NCBI RefSeq assembly: GCF_001440395.1
Contig: NZ_LLXZ01000194.1
Coordinates: 1 to 64,000, forward strand
From: Bradyrhizobium jicamae
Lineage (GTDB): Bacteria; Pseudomonadota; Alphaproteobacteria; Rhizobiales; Xanthobacteraceae
Reading direction: 5' to 3'
DNA: 64,000 nucleotides
Part shown: one piece after another, positions 36,407 through 44,307 of the stretch
Position numbering within the stretch: the first letter of the stretch is position 1
How the letters are laid out: every line of letters begins with the position of its first letter
Translations under genes and position numbers: made by a program
The notes under the pieces: generated by a model
Databases searched by the model: none
Seen by the model: only the letters and a program-made list of their open reading frames with translations
What the model was told of the DNA's origin: nothing

Positions 36407-37693
36407 ATGACGCTTCCCGCCACCTTCGTCATCGATACGCCCGGCGACGCCGCGCGCGCCGCCGAATTGCGGCGCGTGAAGTTGCTGGCGACGGGGGTGC
36501 TTGCGGCGACGTTTGTCGTTTTCCTTGGCGCGAAGGCGTTGGTGCCGGTACATCCGGTATTCGGCTTCATCGCAGCTTTTGCCGAGGCGGCGACCATCGG
36601 CGGTCTCGCCGACTGGTACGCCGTGGTCGCGCTGTTCAAACGGCCGCTGGGCCTGCCGATCCCGCACACTGCGATCATCCAGAGCAACCAGCACCGTATC
36701 GCCGACAAGCTTGGCGAATTCATCGAACAGCATTTCCTGGAAGCCGCGCCCGTCGAAGCCAAGCTGCGGGAGATCGATTTCGGTTCGTTCATCGCCGACT
36801 GGCTGCGCGACCGCAAACGCAGCGAGGATCTCGCGCGCTTTGCGCTGCGGCTGCTGCCCGAAGCGGTAGCCGCGACCGAGAACTCGGGGCTGATGACCTT
36901 CGTCAGCCGCCGCATCACCGCGCAACTGATGGCGATCGATCTGGCGCCGCTGGCCGCCGGCACCTTGCGTACCTTCGTGAAGGAGGGCCGCCATCAGGGC
37001 CTGCTCGACGATCTCCTGCGCGGCGTGCATGAGACGATGACGCAGGCCGAGACCATGGCGATGATCCGCGAGAAGATCCGCGCCGAATTGCCGACGCTCT
37101 TGAAGCTCTATCGCGCCGACAAGTTTCTGGTGAACAAGATCGTGGCTTCCGCCACCGCCTTCTTCGAGGAAGTCCGCAACGATCCCGCGCATCCGTTCCG
37201 CGGCGAGTTCGACCGGATGGTGCTGACCTTCGTCGATCGCCTCGGCACCGATCCGGTATATGCCGAGAAGATCGCCGGCCTGAAGCGCGACCTGCTGGCG
37301 CGTCCCGAACTGACCGGTCTTGCACGCCACATCTGGGCGAACGTGCGCTCCTTCTTCGAGCGCAGCGCCTCCGGCGAAACGCAGGTACTGGAACAGTATC
37401 TCGTGCGCATGTTCGTAACAGCAGGCGAGGCCTTGGCCAGCGACGCCGAACTGCGCGCCGAAATCAACCAGGGTCTCGTCGCGGTGCTGCGCACGGTCGT
37501 TGCCGAACAGAAGAGTGGCGTCTCCACCTTCATCTCCGACCAGGTCAAGTCGTGGGACATGGGGCAGCTGATCTCGCTCATCGAGATCAACATCGGCCGC
37601 GACCTGCAATACATCCGCTTCAACGGCTCGCTGATCGGCGGGCTTGCGGGGCTGGCGCTCTACACGCTCGAATACCTGCTGCGGCTGCTGTGA
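36407..37693 (+). CDS. DUF445 family membrane protein
   Basis: A 428-residue protein with an N-terminal membrane segment (LLATGVLAATFVVFLGAKAL) and a second, GFIAAFAEAATIGGLADWYAVVALF, the DUF445 signature, followed by GLPIPHTAIIQSNQHRIADKLGEFI. A long helical cytoplasmic or periplasmic region ends with a C-terminal helix (GLAGLALYTLEYLLRLL). The family function is unknown. It lies between a family C repeat and a hydrolase paralog. No ribosome site is obvious before ATG 36407. Confidence 0.88.
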   Translation: MTLPATFVIDTPGDAARAAELRRVKLLATGVLAATFVVFLGAKALVPVHPVFGFIAAFAEAATIGGLADWYAVVALFKRPLGLPIPHTAIIQSNQHRIADKLGEFIEQHFLEAAPVEAKLREIDFGSFIADWLRDRKRSEDLARFALRLLPEAVAATENSGLMTFVSRRITAQLMAIDLAPLAAGTLRTFVKEGRHQGLLDDLLRGVHETMTQAETMAMIREKIRAELPTLLKLYRADKFLVNKIVASATAFFEEVRNDPAHPFRGEFDRMVLTFVDRLGTDPVYAEKIAGLKRDLLARPELTGLARHIWANVRSFFERSASGETQVLEQYLVRMFVTAGEALASDAELRAEINQGLVAVLRTVVAEQKSGVSTFISDQVKSWDMGQLISLIEINIGRDLQYIRFNGSLIGGLAGLALYTLEYLLRLL

Positions 37694-37788
37694 CTAATTG
37701 ATCACGTCAACGCTTTTACTTTTCCCAAGTGTGATCTGGGCCGCTTGCAAGAGCAAAACCGGTTCCCTAGCTTTTTATGGAACAATGT

Positions 37789-37817
37789 TGCGTTGCGAAC
37801 GATTCTGCTGCGTTGCG
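37789..37817 (+). promoter_or_regulatory. Direct-repeat operator candidate upstream of hydrolase B
   Basis: The 9-mer TGCGTTGCG occurs at 37789-37797 and 37809-37817, 20 bp (two helical turns) apart, about 60-85 bp before the ATG. It resembles the TGCGTCGC right arm near the phasin gene. Confidence 0.45.
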
Positions 37818-37874
37818 TCTAACTGAACCAGTGGCCTGGCTGCCGAGACGTAAGGGGCCGACCCGAGAGGAGAC

Positions 37875-38648
37875 ATGATGTCCGTTGCTACACAGACGCT
37901 TGCGCCGCCGTCCAGGACCCTGATGTTTCTGGAGGGCCGTGCCATTTCCGAGTTGGGTGCTTTTCTCGGCGCGTTGCCGCTGCTGAGCCTCGCCCCGCGT
38001 GGTGACGGTCATCCGGTGCTGGTGCTGCCCGGGCTCGTTGCTTCCGATACCTCGACGCGGCCGCTGCGGACTTTCCTGCGCAATCGCGGCTACGCCGTCT
38101 CAGGCTGGCGCCAGGGACGCAATCTCGGTCTGCGCCATGGCGTGCAGAACGCGATGGTCGATCTGGTGCAGGAGTTGAACGATACCCATGGCCGCAAGGT
38201 CTCGCTGGTCGGCTGGAGCCTCGGCGGTCTCTACGCGCGCCAGCTCGCCAAGATGATGCCGGAGCGCGTGCGCTCGGTGATCACGCTCGGCAGCCCGTTT
38301 GCGTCGGGCCCGAAGGCAACCAACGCCTGGCGTGTTTACGAGATCGCAAGCGGCCGCCGCGCCGACGAGGAGGACCACCGTTTCGGCGGCGCGCTGTCTT
38401 CGACGCCGCCGGTGCCGACCACCGCCATCTTCAGCCGCACCGACGGCATCTGCGCCTGGCAGGGCTGCATGGAGAAGACCTCGGCGACCTCGGAGAGCAT
38501 CGAGGTCGAGAGCAGCCATTGCGGCATGGGCCATCATCCCGCCGTCGTCTACGCGGTCGCCGATCGCCTGGCGCAGCGGGAAGGCGAGTGGGCGCCGTTC
38601 GATCGAAGCGGCTGGCGCGCGTTGGTGTATCCGAACCCGCATCGCTGA
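37875..38648 (+). CDS. Alpha/beta hydrolase (lipase/esterase-like), paralog B
   Basis: A 257-residue paralog of the hydrolase at 24550. It shares RGDGHPVLVLPGLVASD, GRKVSLVGWSLGGLYAR with Ser115, SVITLGSPFA, FSRTDGICAWQGC (Asp) and SHCGMGHHP (His). AGAGGAGAC precedes the ATG pair at 37875/37878. Both paralogs flank the WS/DGAT-PHA region, which suggests a shared polyester or lipid substrate. No signal peptide is evident, so it is probably cytoplasmic. Confidence 0.83.
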   Translation: MMSVATQTLAPPSRTLMFLEGRAISELGAFLGALPLLSLAPRGDGHPVLVLPGLVASDTSTRPLRTFLRNRGYAVSGWRQGRNLGLRHGVQNAMVDLVQELNDTHGRKVSLVGWSLGGLYARQLAKMMPERVRSVITLGSPFASGPKATNAWRVYEIASGRRADEEDHRFGGALSSTPPVPTTAIFSRTDGICAWQGCMEKTSATSESIEVESSHCGMGHHPAVVYAVADRLAQREGEWAPFDRSGWRALVYPNPHR

Positions 38649-38683
38649 GGCGCGGGCCGCGAACTCCGACAGCCTCGCCCCGC

Positions 38684-38803
38684 CTGCGGGGAGAGGCCGA
38701 CGCGCAGCGGCGGATGAGGGGGCTCTCCGCGTACTCCGTTCTATCGAATTTGCGGAAGCAGCCCCTCACCCCGACCCTCTCCCCGTGAAGGACGGGGAGA
38801 GGG
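38684..38803. repeat. Palindromic intergenic repeat, family E
   Basis: Contains CGCCTGCGGGGAGAGG on the left and a 12-bp stem CCCTCTCCCCGT/ACGGGGAGAGGG (38775-38803) on the right. It lies between hydrolase B and paaX. The right-hand hairpin could end transcription. A single copy is seen in this window. Confidence 0.6.
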
Positions 38804-38854
38804 AAGACCACCCCACATTGTCGCTATCCCGAAAAACGCGCTATGCCTTGACGC

Positions 38855-39724
38855 ATGTCGCCGCCGCTTGCCCGCATCATTCAGCAGTTGAAGCGCGAAC
38901 CCTCGCGCACCGGCTCCATCGTCATCACCGTGTTCGGTGACGCCATCGTGCCGCGCGGCGGCTCGGTCTGGCTCGGCACGCTGCTGGAATTCTTCGAGCA
39001 GCTCGACATTGACGCCAGCGTGGTGCGCACCGCGATGTCGCGGCTCACTGCCGATGGTTGGTTCGAGCGAAATAAAATTGGCCGCAACAGCTTCTATCGC
39101 CTGGTGCAGAGCGGGCGGCAAACCTTTGATATCGCGACAAAACACATCTACGGTCCGCCGGCCTCCGACTGGACCGGGCGCTTCGAACTGCTGCTGATCG
39201 GCAATGGCGAGGACCGCGACGCTTCGCGCGAGGCGCTGAAGAATGCTGGCTTCGGCAGTCCGCTGCCGGGCGTGTGGGTCGCGCCATCGGGCGTGCCGGT
39301 GCCGGAAGAAGCCGCTGGCGCCATTCGCCTCGAAGTCTCGGCTGAAGACGACAGCGGCCGGCGCCTGCTCAGCGAAAGCTGGCCGCTCGATCGCACCGCG
39401 GACGCCTATCAGAAATTCATGAAAACCTTCGCGCCATTGCGGGAGTGGATCGGCCGTGGCGAGCGGCTGACGGAAGCCGATGCCTTTACCGCGCGCGTGC
39501 TGCTGATCCACCATTACCGCCGCGTCGTGCTGCGCGATCCGTTACTGCCGACCGCGCTGCTGCCCGCGGACTGGCCGGGCAGGGCGGCCCGGACGCTCTG
39601 CGGCGAGATCTATCGCGCGCTGCTTCCCGTATCCGAACAATGGCTTGACCGCCATGCCACCAACGAAAGTGGACCCTTGCCAAAGCCCGGCGCGGAACTT
39701 TCGAAGCGCTTTGGCGATCCGTAA
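38855..39724 (+). CDS. paaX: Phenylacetate degradation repressor PaaX
   Basis: A 289-residue PaaX-family repressor (GntR-like winged helix) that releases DNA on binding phenylacetyl-CoA. The N-terminal part has RTGSIVITVFGDAIVPRGGSVWLG and DASVVRTAMSRLTADGWFERNKIGRNSFYRL, the recognition helix region. The middle and C-terminal PaaX domains are complete (LLIHHYRRVVLRDPLLP). It stops 75 bp before paaA in the same direction, with the paaA control region between. It probably controls the genes downstream. Confidence 0.92.
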   Translation: MSPPLARIIQQLKREPSRTGSIVITVFGDAIVPRGGSVWLGTLLEFFEQLDIDASVVRTAMSRLTADGWFERNKIGRNSFYRLVQSGRQTFDIATKHIYGPPASDWTGRFELLLIGNGEDRDASREALKNAGFGSPLPGVWVAPSGVPVPEEAAGAIRLEVSAEDDSGRRLLSESWPLDRTADAYQKFMKTFAPLREWIGRGERLTEADAFTARVLLIHHYRRVVLRDPLLPTALLPADWPGRAARTLCGEIYRALLPVSEQWLDRHATNESGPLPKPGAELSKRFGDP

Positions 39725-39799
39725 ATATGTTACAGAATTATATTGCATATCGTAATTTGTGTTATATATTGCCTCCCAACAAATTCAGGGAGGTCCGCC
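39725..39799 (+). promoter_or_regulatory. paaA promoter/operator region, very AT-rich
   Basis: An abrupt AT-rich stretch with the octamer TATATTGC at 39739-39746 and 39765-39772, 26 bp apart, and TTACAGAATT nearby. In a GC-rich context this is likely the paa promoter and PaaX target. The exact PaaX box is not identifiable by eye. A ribosome site GGGAGG lies at about 39788-39793. Confidence 0.55.
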
Positions 39800-40792
39800 A
39801 TGTACACGCAGGCGCTCAATACGTCCGACGGCGACGAACGCCACGTTGAGGACGCCGAACGTGCCACGCAGTTTCAGGCGCGCATCGATGCCGACGAGCG
39901 CATCGAGCCGAACGACTGGATGCCGGCGGCCTATCGCAAGACGCTGACGCGGCAGATTTCCCAGCACGCGCATTCCGAAATCGTCGGCATGCTTCCCGAA
40001 GGCAACTGGATCACCCGCGCGCCGTCGCTGCGCCGCAAGGCCGCGCTGCTCGCAAAAGTGCAGGACGAATGCGGCCACGGGCTCTATCTCTACGCCGCCG
40101 CCGAAACGCTCGGCTCATCGCGCGAAGAACTGGTCGATGCGATGCTGGCAGGGAAAGCAAAATATTCCTCGATCTTCAACTATCCGACGCTGACCTGGGC
40201 CGATATCGGCACCATCGGCTGGCTGGTCGACGGCGCGGCGATCATGAACCAGATCCCGCTGTGCCGCTGCTCCTATGGTCCGTATGCACGCGCGATGATC
40301 CGCGTCTGCAAGGAGGAATCCTTCCACCAGCGCCAGGGCTTTGAGATCATGCTGACGCTGTGCCGCGGCACCGCCGAGCAGAAGGCAATGGCGCAGGATG
40401 CGCTGAACCGCTGGTGGTGGCCGGTCTTGATGATGTTCGGTCCGCCCGACCAGGTCAGCCAGCACTCGGACACCTCGACCAAATGGAAGATCAAGCGCTT
40501 CTCCAATGACGAGCTGCGCCAGAAATTCGTCGATGCCACCGTGCCGCAGGCGCAATTCCTGGGGCTGACCTTTCCCGATCCCGGCATGAAGCAGAACGCG
40601 AACGGAAACTGGGAATACAGCGCGATCGACTGGGAAGAGTTCAAGCAGGTGCTATCAGGCAATGGCCCGTGCAATCGCGATCGCCTCGCGGCGCGGCGCA
40701 AGGCGCACGACGATGGCGCCTGGGTGCGCGAGGCCGCGATGGCTTATGCCGGGAAGCGCAAGCAGCGCGCCGCCTTGCAGGCCGCAGAGTAG
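39800..40792 (+). CDS. paaA: 1,2-phenylacetyl-CoA epoxidase, catalytic subunit A
   Basis: A 330-residue di-iron oxygenase subunit that epoxidises the ring of phenylacetyl-CoA together with PaaB, PaaC and PaaE. The di-iron ligand regions [16 protein letters not shown] and [11 protein letters not shown] are intact, as is [26 protein letters not shown] 39800 has GGGAGG upstream. It heads the paaABCDE cluster. Confidence 0.97.
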   Translation: MYTQALNTSDGDERHVEDAERATQFQARIDADERIEPNDWMPAAYRKTLTRQISQHAHSEIVGMLPEGNWITRAPSLRRKAALLAKVQDECGHGLYLYAAAETLGSSREELVDAMLAGKAKYSSIFNYPTLTWADIGTIGWLVDGAAIMNQIPLCRCSYGPYARAMIRVCKEESFHQRQGFEIMLTLCRGTAEQKAMAQDALNRWWWPVLMMFGPPDQVSQHSDTSTKWKIKRFSNDELRQKFVDATVPQAQFLGLTFPDPGMKQNANGNWEYSAIDWEEFKQVLSGNGPCNRDRLAARRKAHDDGAWVREAAMAYAGKRKQRAALQAAE

Positions 40793-40803
40793 GGAGAGCA
40801 GCA

Positions 40804-41091
40804 ATGGCGACGCCGAACATTCCACTCTGGGAAGTCTTTATCCGCAGCCGCAATGGCCTCGCGCACAAGCATGTCGGATCGCTGCACGCGACCGACGCCA
40901 CGCTGGCGCTGCAGGCAGCCCGCGATATCTATACCCGCCGTGGCGAGGGCCTCTCGATCTGGGTGGTGCCGTCGAACGCGATCACGGCGTCCGATCCGTC
41001 GGAAAAGGGCATGATGTTCGAGCCGGCGGAATCCAAGATCTATCGGCATCCGACGTTTTACGATGTGCCGGATGAAGTCGGGCATATGTAA
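40804..41091 (+). CDS. paaB: 1,2-phenylacetyl-CoA epoxidase subunit PaaB
   Basis: A 95-residue subunit of the PaaABCE complex with the family pattern LWEVFIRSRNGLAHKHVGSLHA and LSIWVVPSNAI. It lies 11 bp after paaA with GGGAG upstream. It is separated from paaC by a repeat of about 120 bp, which is unusual in this operon. Confidence 0.96.
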   Translation: MATPNIPLWEVFIRSRNGLAHKHVGSLHATDATLALQAARDIYTRRGEGLSIWVVPSNAITASDPSEKGMMFEPAESKIYRHPTFYDVPDEVGHM

Positions 41092-41101
41092 CTCTTTCTC
41101 C

Positions 41102-41219
41102 CCTCATGGTGAGGAGGCGCGCAAGCGCCGTCTCCGGACGAAGCTTCGCATCGCCGGGAGAACCATGGGGCCCGCGGCCCATCCTTCGAGACGCGCCTGC
41201 GGCGCTCCTCAGGATGAGG
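41102..41219. repeat. Palindromic intergenic repeat, family D, copy 1
   Basis: Ends pair CCTCATGGTGAGGA with TCAGGATGAGG; the core has GTCTCCGGACGAAGCTTCGC and GGAGAACCATG, then CATCCTTCGAGACGCGC. It lies inside the paa operon between paaB and paaC. A second copy is at 55955. Confidence 0.8.
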
Positions 41220-41250
41220 TTTGAGCAAGTGGACACAGGTGGAAGCCGTT

Positions 41251-42027
41251 ATGACCGTCGCCAACATCTCCGTCTCCGAAACCCCGCTGGTGCTCTACAC
41301 CCTGCGCCGCGCCGACGACGCGCTGATCCTCGGCCACCGCCTGTCGGAATGGTGCGGCCATGCGCCGATGCTGGAAGAGGACATGGCACTCGCCAATACG
41401 GGACTGGACCTGCTCGGTCAGGCCCGCGAACTCTACTCCTACGCCGCAAAGGTTGAGGGCAGGGACAACGACGAGGACAAGTTCGCCTACCTTCGTGATG
41501 TCAGGCAGTACCGAAATCTCCTGCTGCTCGAACAGCCCAACGGCGATTTTGCGCGCACCATGGTGCGGCAGTTCTTCTATGCGACCTTTGCCGATCTCTA
41601 CTGGCGCGCGATGATGCGCTCCAGCGATCTTACGCTGGCGGCGATTGCGGCGAAATCGGAAAAGGAAAGCGCCTATCACGTCCGCCATTCCTCGGAGTGG
41701 ATCGTTCGCCTCGGCGACGGCACCGAGGAAAGCCACCACCGGACGCAATCGGCCATCGATGAACTCTGGGCTTTCATCGGCGAGATGTTCGCCGTTGATG
41801 ACAGCGAGCGCGGCCTGATCGACGCCGGTATTGCGGTTGATCCGGTAGCGTTGCGCCCGCAGTGGCTCAAAACGGTGTCCAGCGTCGTCAGCGAGGCGAC
41901 GCTCGCGCTACCGAAGAGCGACTGGATGCAGCAGGGCGGCCGCAGCGGCCGACACAGTGAGCATCTCGGCCATCTTCTCAGCGAGTTGCAATCGATGCAG
42001 CGGACGTTTCCGGGGGCGACATGGTGA
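41251..42027 (+). CDS. paaC: 1,2-phenylacetyl-CoA epoxidase subunit PaaC
   Basis: A 258-residue structural partner of PaaA with the same ferritin-like fold: LGHRLSEWCGHAPMLEEDMALAN and KESAYHVRHSSEWIVRLGDGT. A TTG-initiated extension of ten codons from 41221 begins in the repeat, so ATG 41251 is chosen. It overlaps paaD by 7 nt. Confidence 0.96.
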   Translation: MTVANISVSETPLVLYTLRRADDALILGHRLSEWCGHAPMLEEDMALANTGLDLLGQARELYSYAAKVEGRDNDEDKFAYLRDVRQYRNLLLLEQPNGDFARTMVRQFFYATFADLYWRAMMRSSDLTLAAIAAKSEKESAYHVRHSSEWIVRLGDGTEESHHRTQSAIDELWAFIGEMFAVDDSERGLIDAGIAVDPVALRPQWLKTVSSVVSEATLALPKSDWMQQGGRSGRHSEHLGHLLSELQSMQRTFPGATW

Positions 42028-42524
42028 CAGTGGCTCTCAGCGATACCGATTTGCGCCGGCGTGCCTGGGAGGCGGCCGCGCAGGTGGTCGATCCTGAAAT
42101 CCCCGTGCTCACCATCGCCGATCTCGGCGTGCTGCGCGATATCGAGGTCCGTGACGGCCGCGTCGAGGTCGCGATCACGCCGACCTATTCCGGCTGCCCC
42201 GCCATGAACATGATCGCATTCGAGATCGAATTGGCGCTGGAGCGCGCCGGCATCGCGCGGCCGACCATTCGCACCGTGCTGTCGCCGGCCTGGACCACCG
42301 ACTGGATGAGCGAGGACGGCCGCAACAAGCTGCGCGAGTACGGCATCGCGCCGCCGCAAGCGTCAAGTTCACGTCGCGCGCTGTTCGGGGAACAGCAGGT
42401 GACCTGTCCGCAATGCGGCTCTGACAATACCGAGCTGCTGTCCGAATTCGGCTCGACCTCCTGCAAGGCGCTGTGGCGCTGCAAGGCTTGCCGCGAACCC
42501 TTTGATTATTTCAAGTGTCATTGA
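42021..42524 (+). CDS. paaD: PaaD, phenylacetyl-CoA epoxidase maturation protein
   Basis: A 167-residue SufT/MIP18-like protein thought to help assemble the Fe-S cluster of PaaE. The N-terminal domain has VVDPEIPVLTIADLGVLRDI and PTYSGCPAM. A C-terminal zinc ribbon has CPQCGS, CKALWRCKAC and the family-specific ending EPFDYFKCH. It sits between paaC and paaE. Confidence 0.96.
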   Translation: MVTVALSDTDLRRRAWEAAAQVVDPEIPVLTIADLGVLRDIEVRDGRVEVAITPTYSGCPAMNMIAFEIELALERAGIARPTIRTVLSPAWTTDWMSEDGRNKLREYGIAPPQASSSRRALFGEQQVTCPQCGSDNTELLSEFGSTSCKALWRCKACREPFDYFKCH

Positions 42525-42526
42525 TC

Positions 42527-43606
42527 ATGTCTGTAGCACCGCGCTTTCATCGTCTGGCCGTCAACGATCTGCGTCGCGAAGCTGCTGACGCCGTATCGAT
42601 GACATTCGTCATCCCGAAGGAACTGGAAGACGACTACAGCTTTACGCCGGGCCAATACCTTACCCTGCGCACGAGGATGGACGGCGAGGAAGTGCGCCGT
42701 TCCTATTCGATCTGTTCCGGCCCCGACGACGGCGAGCTCCGCATCGCGGTGAAGAAGGTCGATGGCGGCGCGTTCTCGAACTGGGCGGCGGACGAACTGA
42801 AGCCCGGTGACGAACTCGACGTGATGACTCCGACCGGGCGCTTCGGCGTCGCGCATGCGCCCGGGGAGGCACGTGTGTATGTGGGCTTCGCTGCCGGAAG
42901 CGGCATCACGCCGATCCTGTCGATCGTCAAGGGCGTGCTGGCGCGCGAGCCGAACAGCCGCTTCTTCCTGTTCTACGGCAACCGCTCGACCACGAGCATG
43001 CTGTTCCTCGAAGAGCTGGAGGAACTGAAGGACCGCTTCATGCAGCGGCTGTCGCTGTTCCACGTCATTTCGGGTGAGGAGCAGGACATCCCGATCCTGC
43101 ACGGCCGGCTCGATGGCGAGAAGGTCCGCGTGCTGCTGCGCTCGCTGGTGCCTGCGGCAAGCGTCGATCACGTCTTCGTCTGTGGCCCCCTGGGCATGAG
43201 CGAGGATATCGAGGCGACCTGCCGCGAGATCGGGATCGCCGAGGAGCGCATTCACGTCGAGCGTTTCGTCTCGGAGTTCGGCGGCAAGCCGCGTCCGAAG
43301 AAGATTATTGAAGCTTCTGCTCCGCCCAAGGCTGTGGCGTCGCTGATCATCGATGGCAAGCGCCGCGAGGTGCCGGTCGCCGAGGAGGAATCCATCCTCG
43401 ATGCAGCGCTGCGTGCCGGCATGGACCTGCCGTTCGCCTGCAAGGGCGGCATGTGCTCGACCTGCCGCGCCAAGCTGGTCGAGGGCGATGCGCAGATGGA
43501 GCTCAATTATTCGCTGGAGCCGTGGGAGCTGAAGGCAGGATTCATCCTGACCTGTCAGGCCCGGCCATGTTCGGACAGGGTCGTGGTGGACTACGACCAT
43601 GTGTGA
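42527..43606 (+). CDS. paaE: 1,2-phenylacetyl-CoA epoxidase reductase PaaE
   Basis: A 359-residue reductase passing electrons from NADPH to PaaA. The FAD-binding domain has RRSYSICSGPDDGELRIAVK, the NAD(P)H domain has GFAAGSGITPILSI and VFVCGPLGM, and the C-terminal plant-type [2Fe-2S] site uses Cys305, Cys310, Cys313 and Cys343. ATG 42527 is preferred over a GTG four codons upstream. It is two bases after paaD. Confidence 0.97.
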   Translation: MSVAPRFHRLAVNDLRREAADAVSMTFVIPKELEDDYSFTPGQYLTLRTRMDGEEVRRSYSICSGPDDGELRIAVKKVDGGAFSNWAADELKPGDELDVMTPTGRFGVAHAPGEARVYVGFAAGSGITPILSIVKGVLAREPNSRFFLFYGNRSTTSMLFLEELEELKDRFMQRLSLFHVISGEEQDIPILHGRLDGEKVRVLLRSLVPAASVDHVFVCGPLGMSEDIEATCREIGIAEERIHVERFVSEFGGKPRPKKIIEASAPPKAVASLIIDGKRREVPVAEEESILDAALRAGMDLPFACKGGMCSTCRAKLVEGDAQMELNYSLEPWELKAGFILTCQARPCSDRVVVDYDHV

Positions 43607-43612
43607 CCATGA

Positions 43613-43695
43613 CGTCATTCCGGGGCGCGTCGCAGACGCGAACCCGGAATCTCGAGATTCCGGGTCTGGTGCTTACGCACCATCCCGGAATGACG
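43613..43695. repeat. Palindromic intergenic repeat, family A, copy 2
   Basis: CGTCATTCCG and CGGAATGACG at the ends and an internal perfect palindrome AACCCGGAATCTCGAGATTC with its continuation CGGGTCTGG. A shorter form of the copy at 28060. It starts 6 bp after paaE. Confidence 0.85.
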
Positions 43696-43829
43696 GAAGC
43701 TAGAGATTAGGGATCGTTGACACCTTGGGTGCTTCGTCCGCAGACTGAACGACTACGTAACGAGGCTTGATAACGAGCCCGGCAACAGGGAGAGAACGTC
43801 GTGAAACCGTCTTGCGCGGACAACCCGCT

Positions 43830-44282
43830 ATGAACGTCGCGCTTTCGCCCGACGAGATCGCCCGCGCCTGCGCGGATGCGATGTGGAAGGAAGACGACGC
43901 CAGCAAGGGCCTCGGCATGAAGATTGTCGAGGTAAAACCCGGCTTTGCGACGCTGACGATGACGGTGCAGCCGCACATGGTCAACGGTCAGCGCATCGCC
44001 CATGGCGGCTTCATTTTCCTCCTCGCCGATTCCACCTTCGCCTTTGCCTGCAACTCGCGCAATGAGCGCGCCGTCGCCGCGCAATGCGACATCGCCTTCA
44101 TCCGGCCGGGCAAGCTCGGCGACGTGCTGATCGCGACCGCGCGGGAAATTTCGCGCAACGGCCGATCCGGCATTTATGACGTTCGCGTCACCGCCGGCGA
44201 TGTCGTGATCGCCGAATTCCGCGGCCATTCCCGCACCATCGCCGGCACATGGCTGCCGGTAGCGGGCAACGAGGCCGGTTAA
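43830..44282 (+). CDS. paaI: Hydroxyphenylacetyl-CoA thioesterase PaaI
   Basis: A 150-residue hotdog-fold thioesterase that clears stalled ring-hydroxylated CoA esters from the pathway. The family signature HMVNGQRIAHGGFIFLLADSTFAFA is intact, with the Asp expected at the active site. The reading frame is open from 43767, but ATG 43830 matches the usual start. It sits 25 bp before paaK. Confidence 0.93.
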   Translation: MNVALSPDEIARACADAMWKEDDASKGLGMKIVEVKPGFATLTMTVQPHMVNGQRIAHGGFIFLLADSTFAFACNSRNERAVAAQCDIAFIRPGKLGDVLIATAREISRNGRSGIYDVRVTAGDVVIAEFRGHSRTIAGTWLPVAGNEAG

Positions 44283-44307
44283 GAGTACAGACCAAGGGGA
44301 ACGCACC

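Noticed and set aside
37700-37736. GATCAC ... GTGATC inverted repeat after the DUF445 gene
   Set aside because: Only 6-bp arms separated by 25 bp with no T run; chance pairing is likely.
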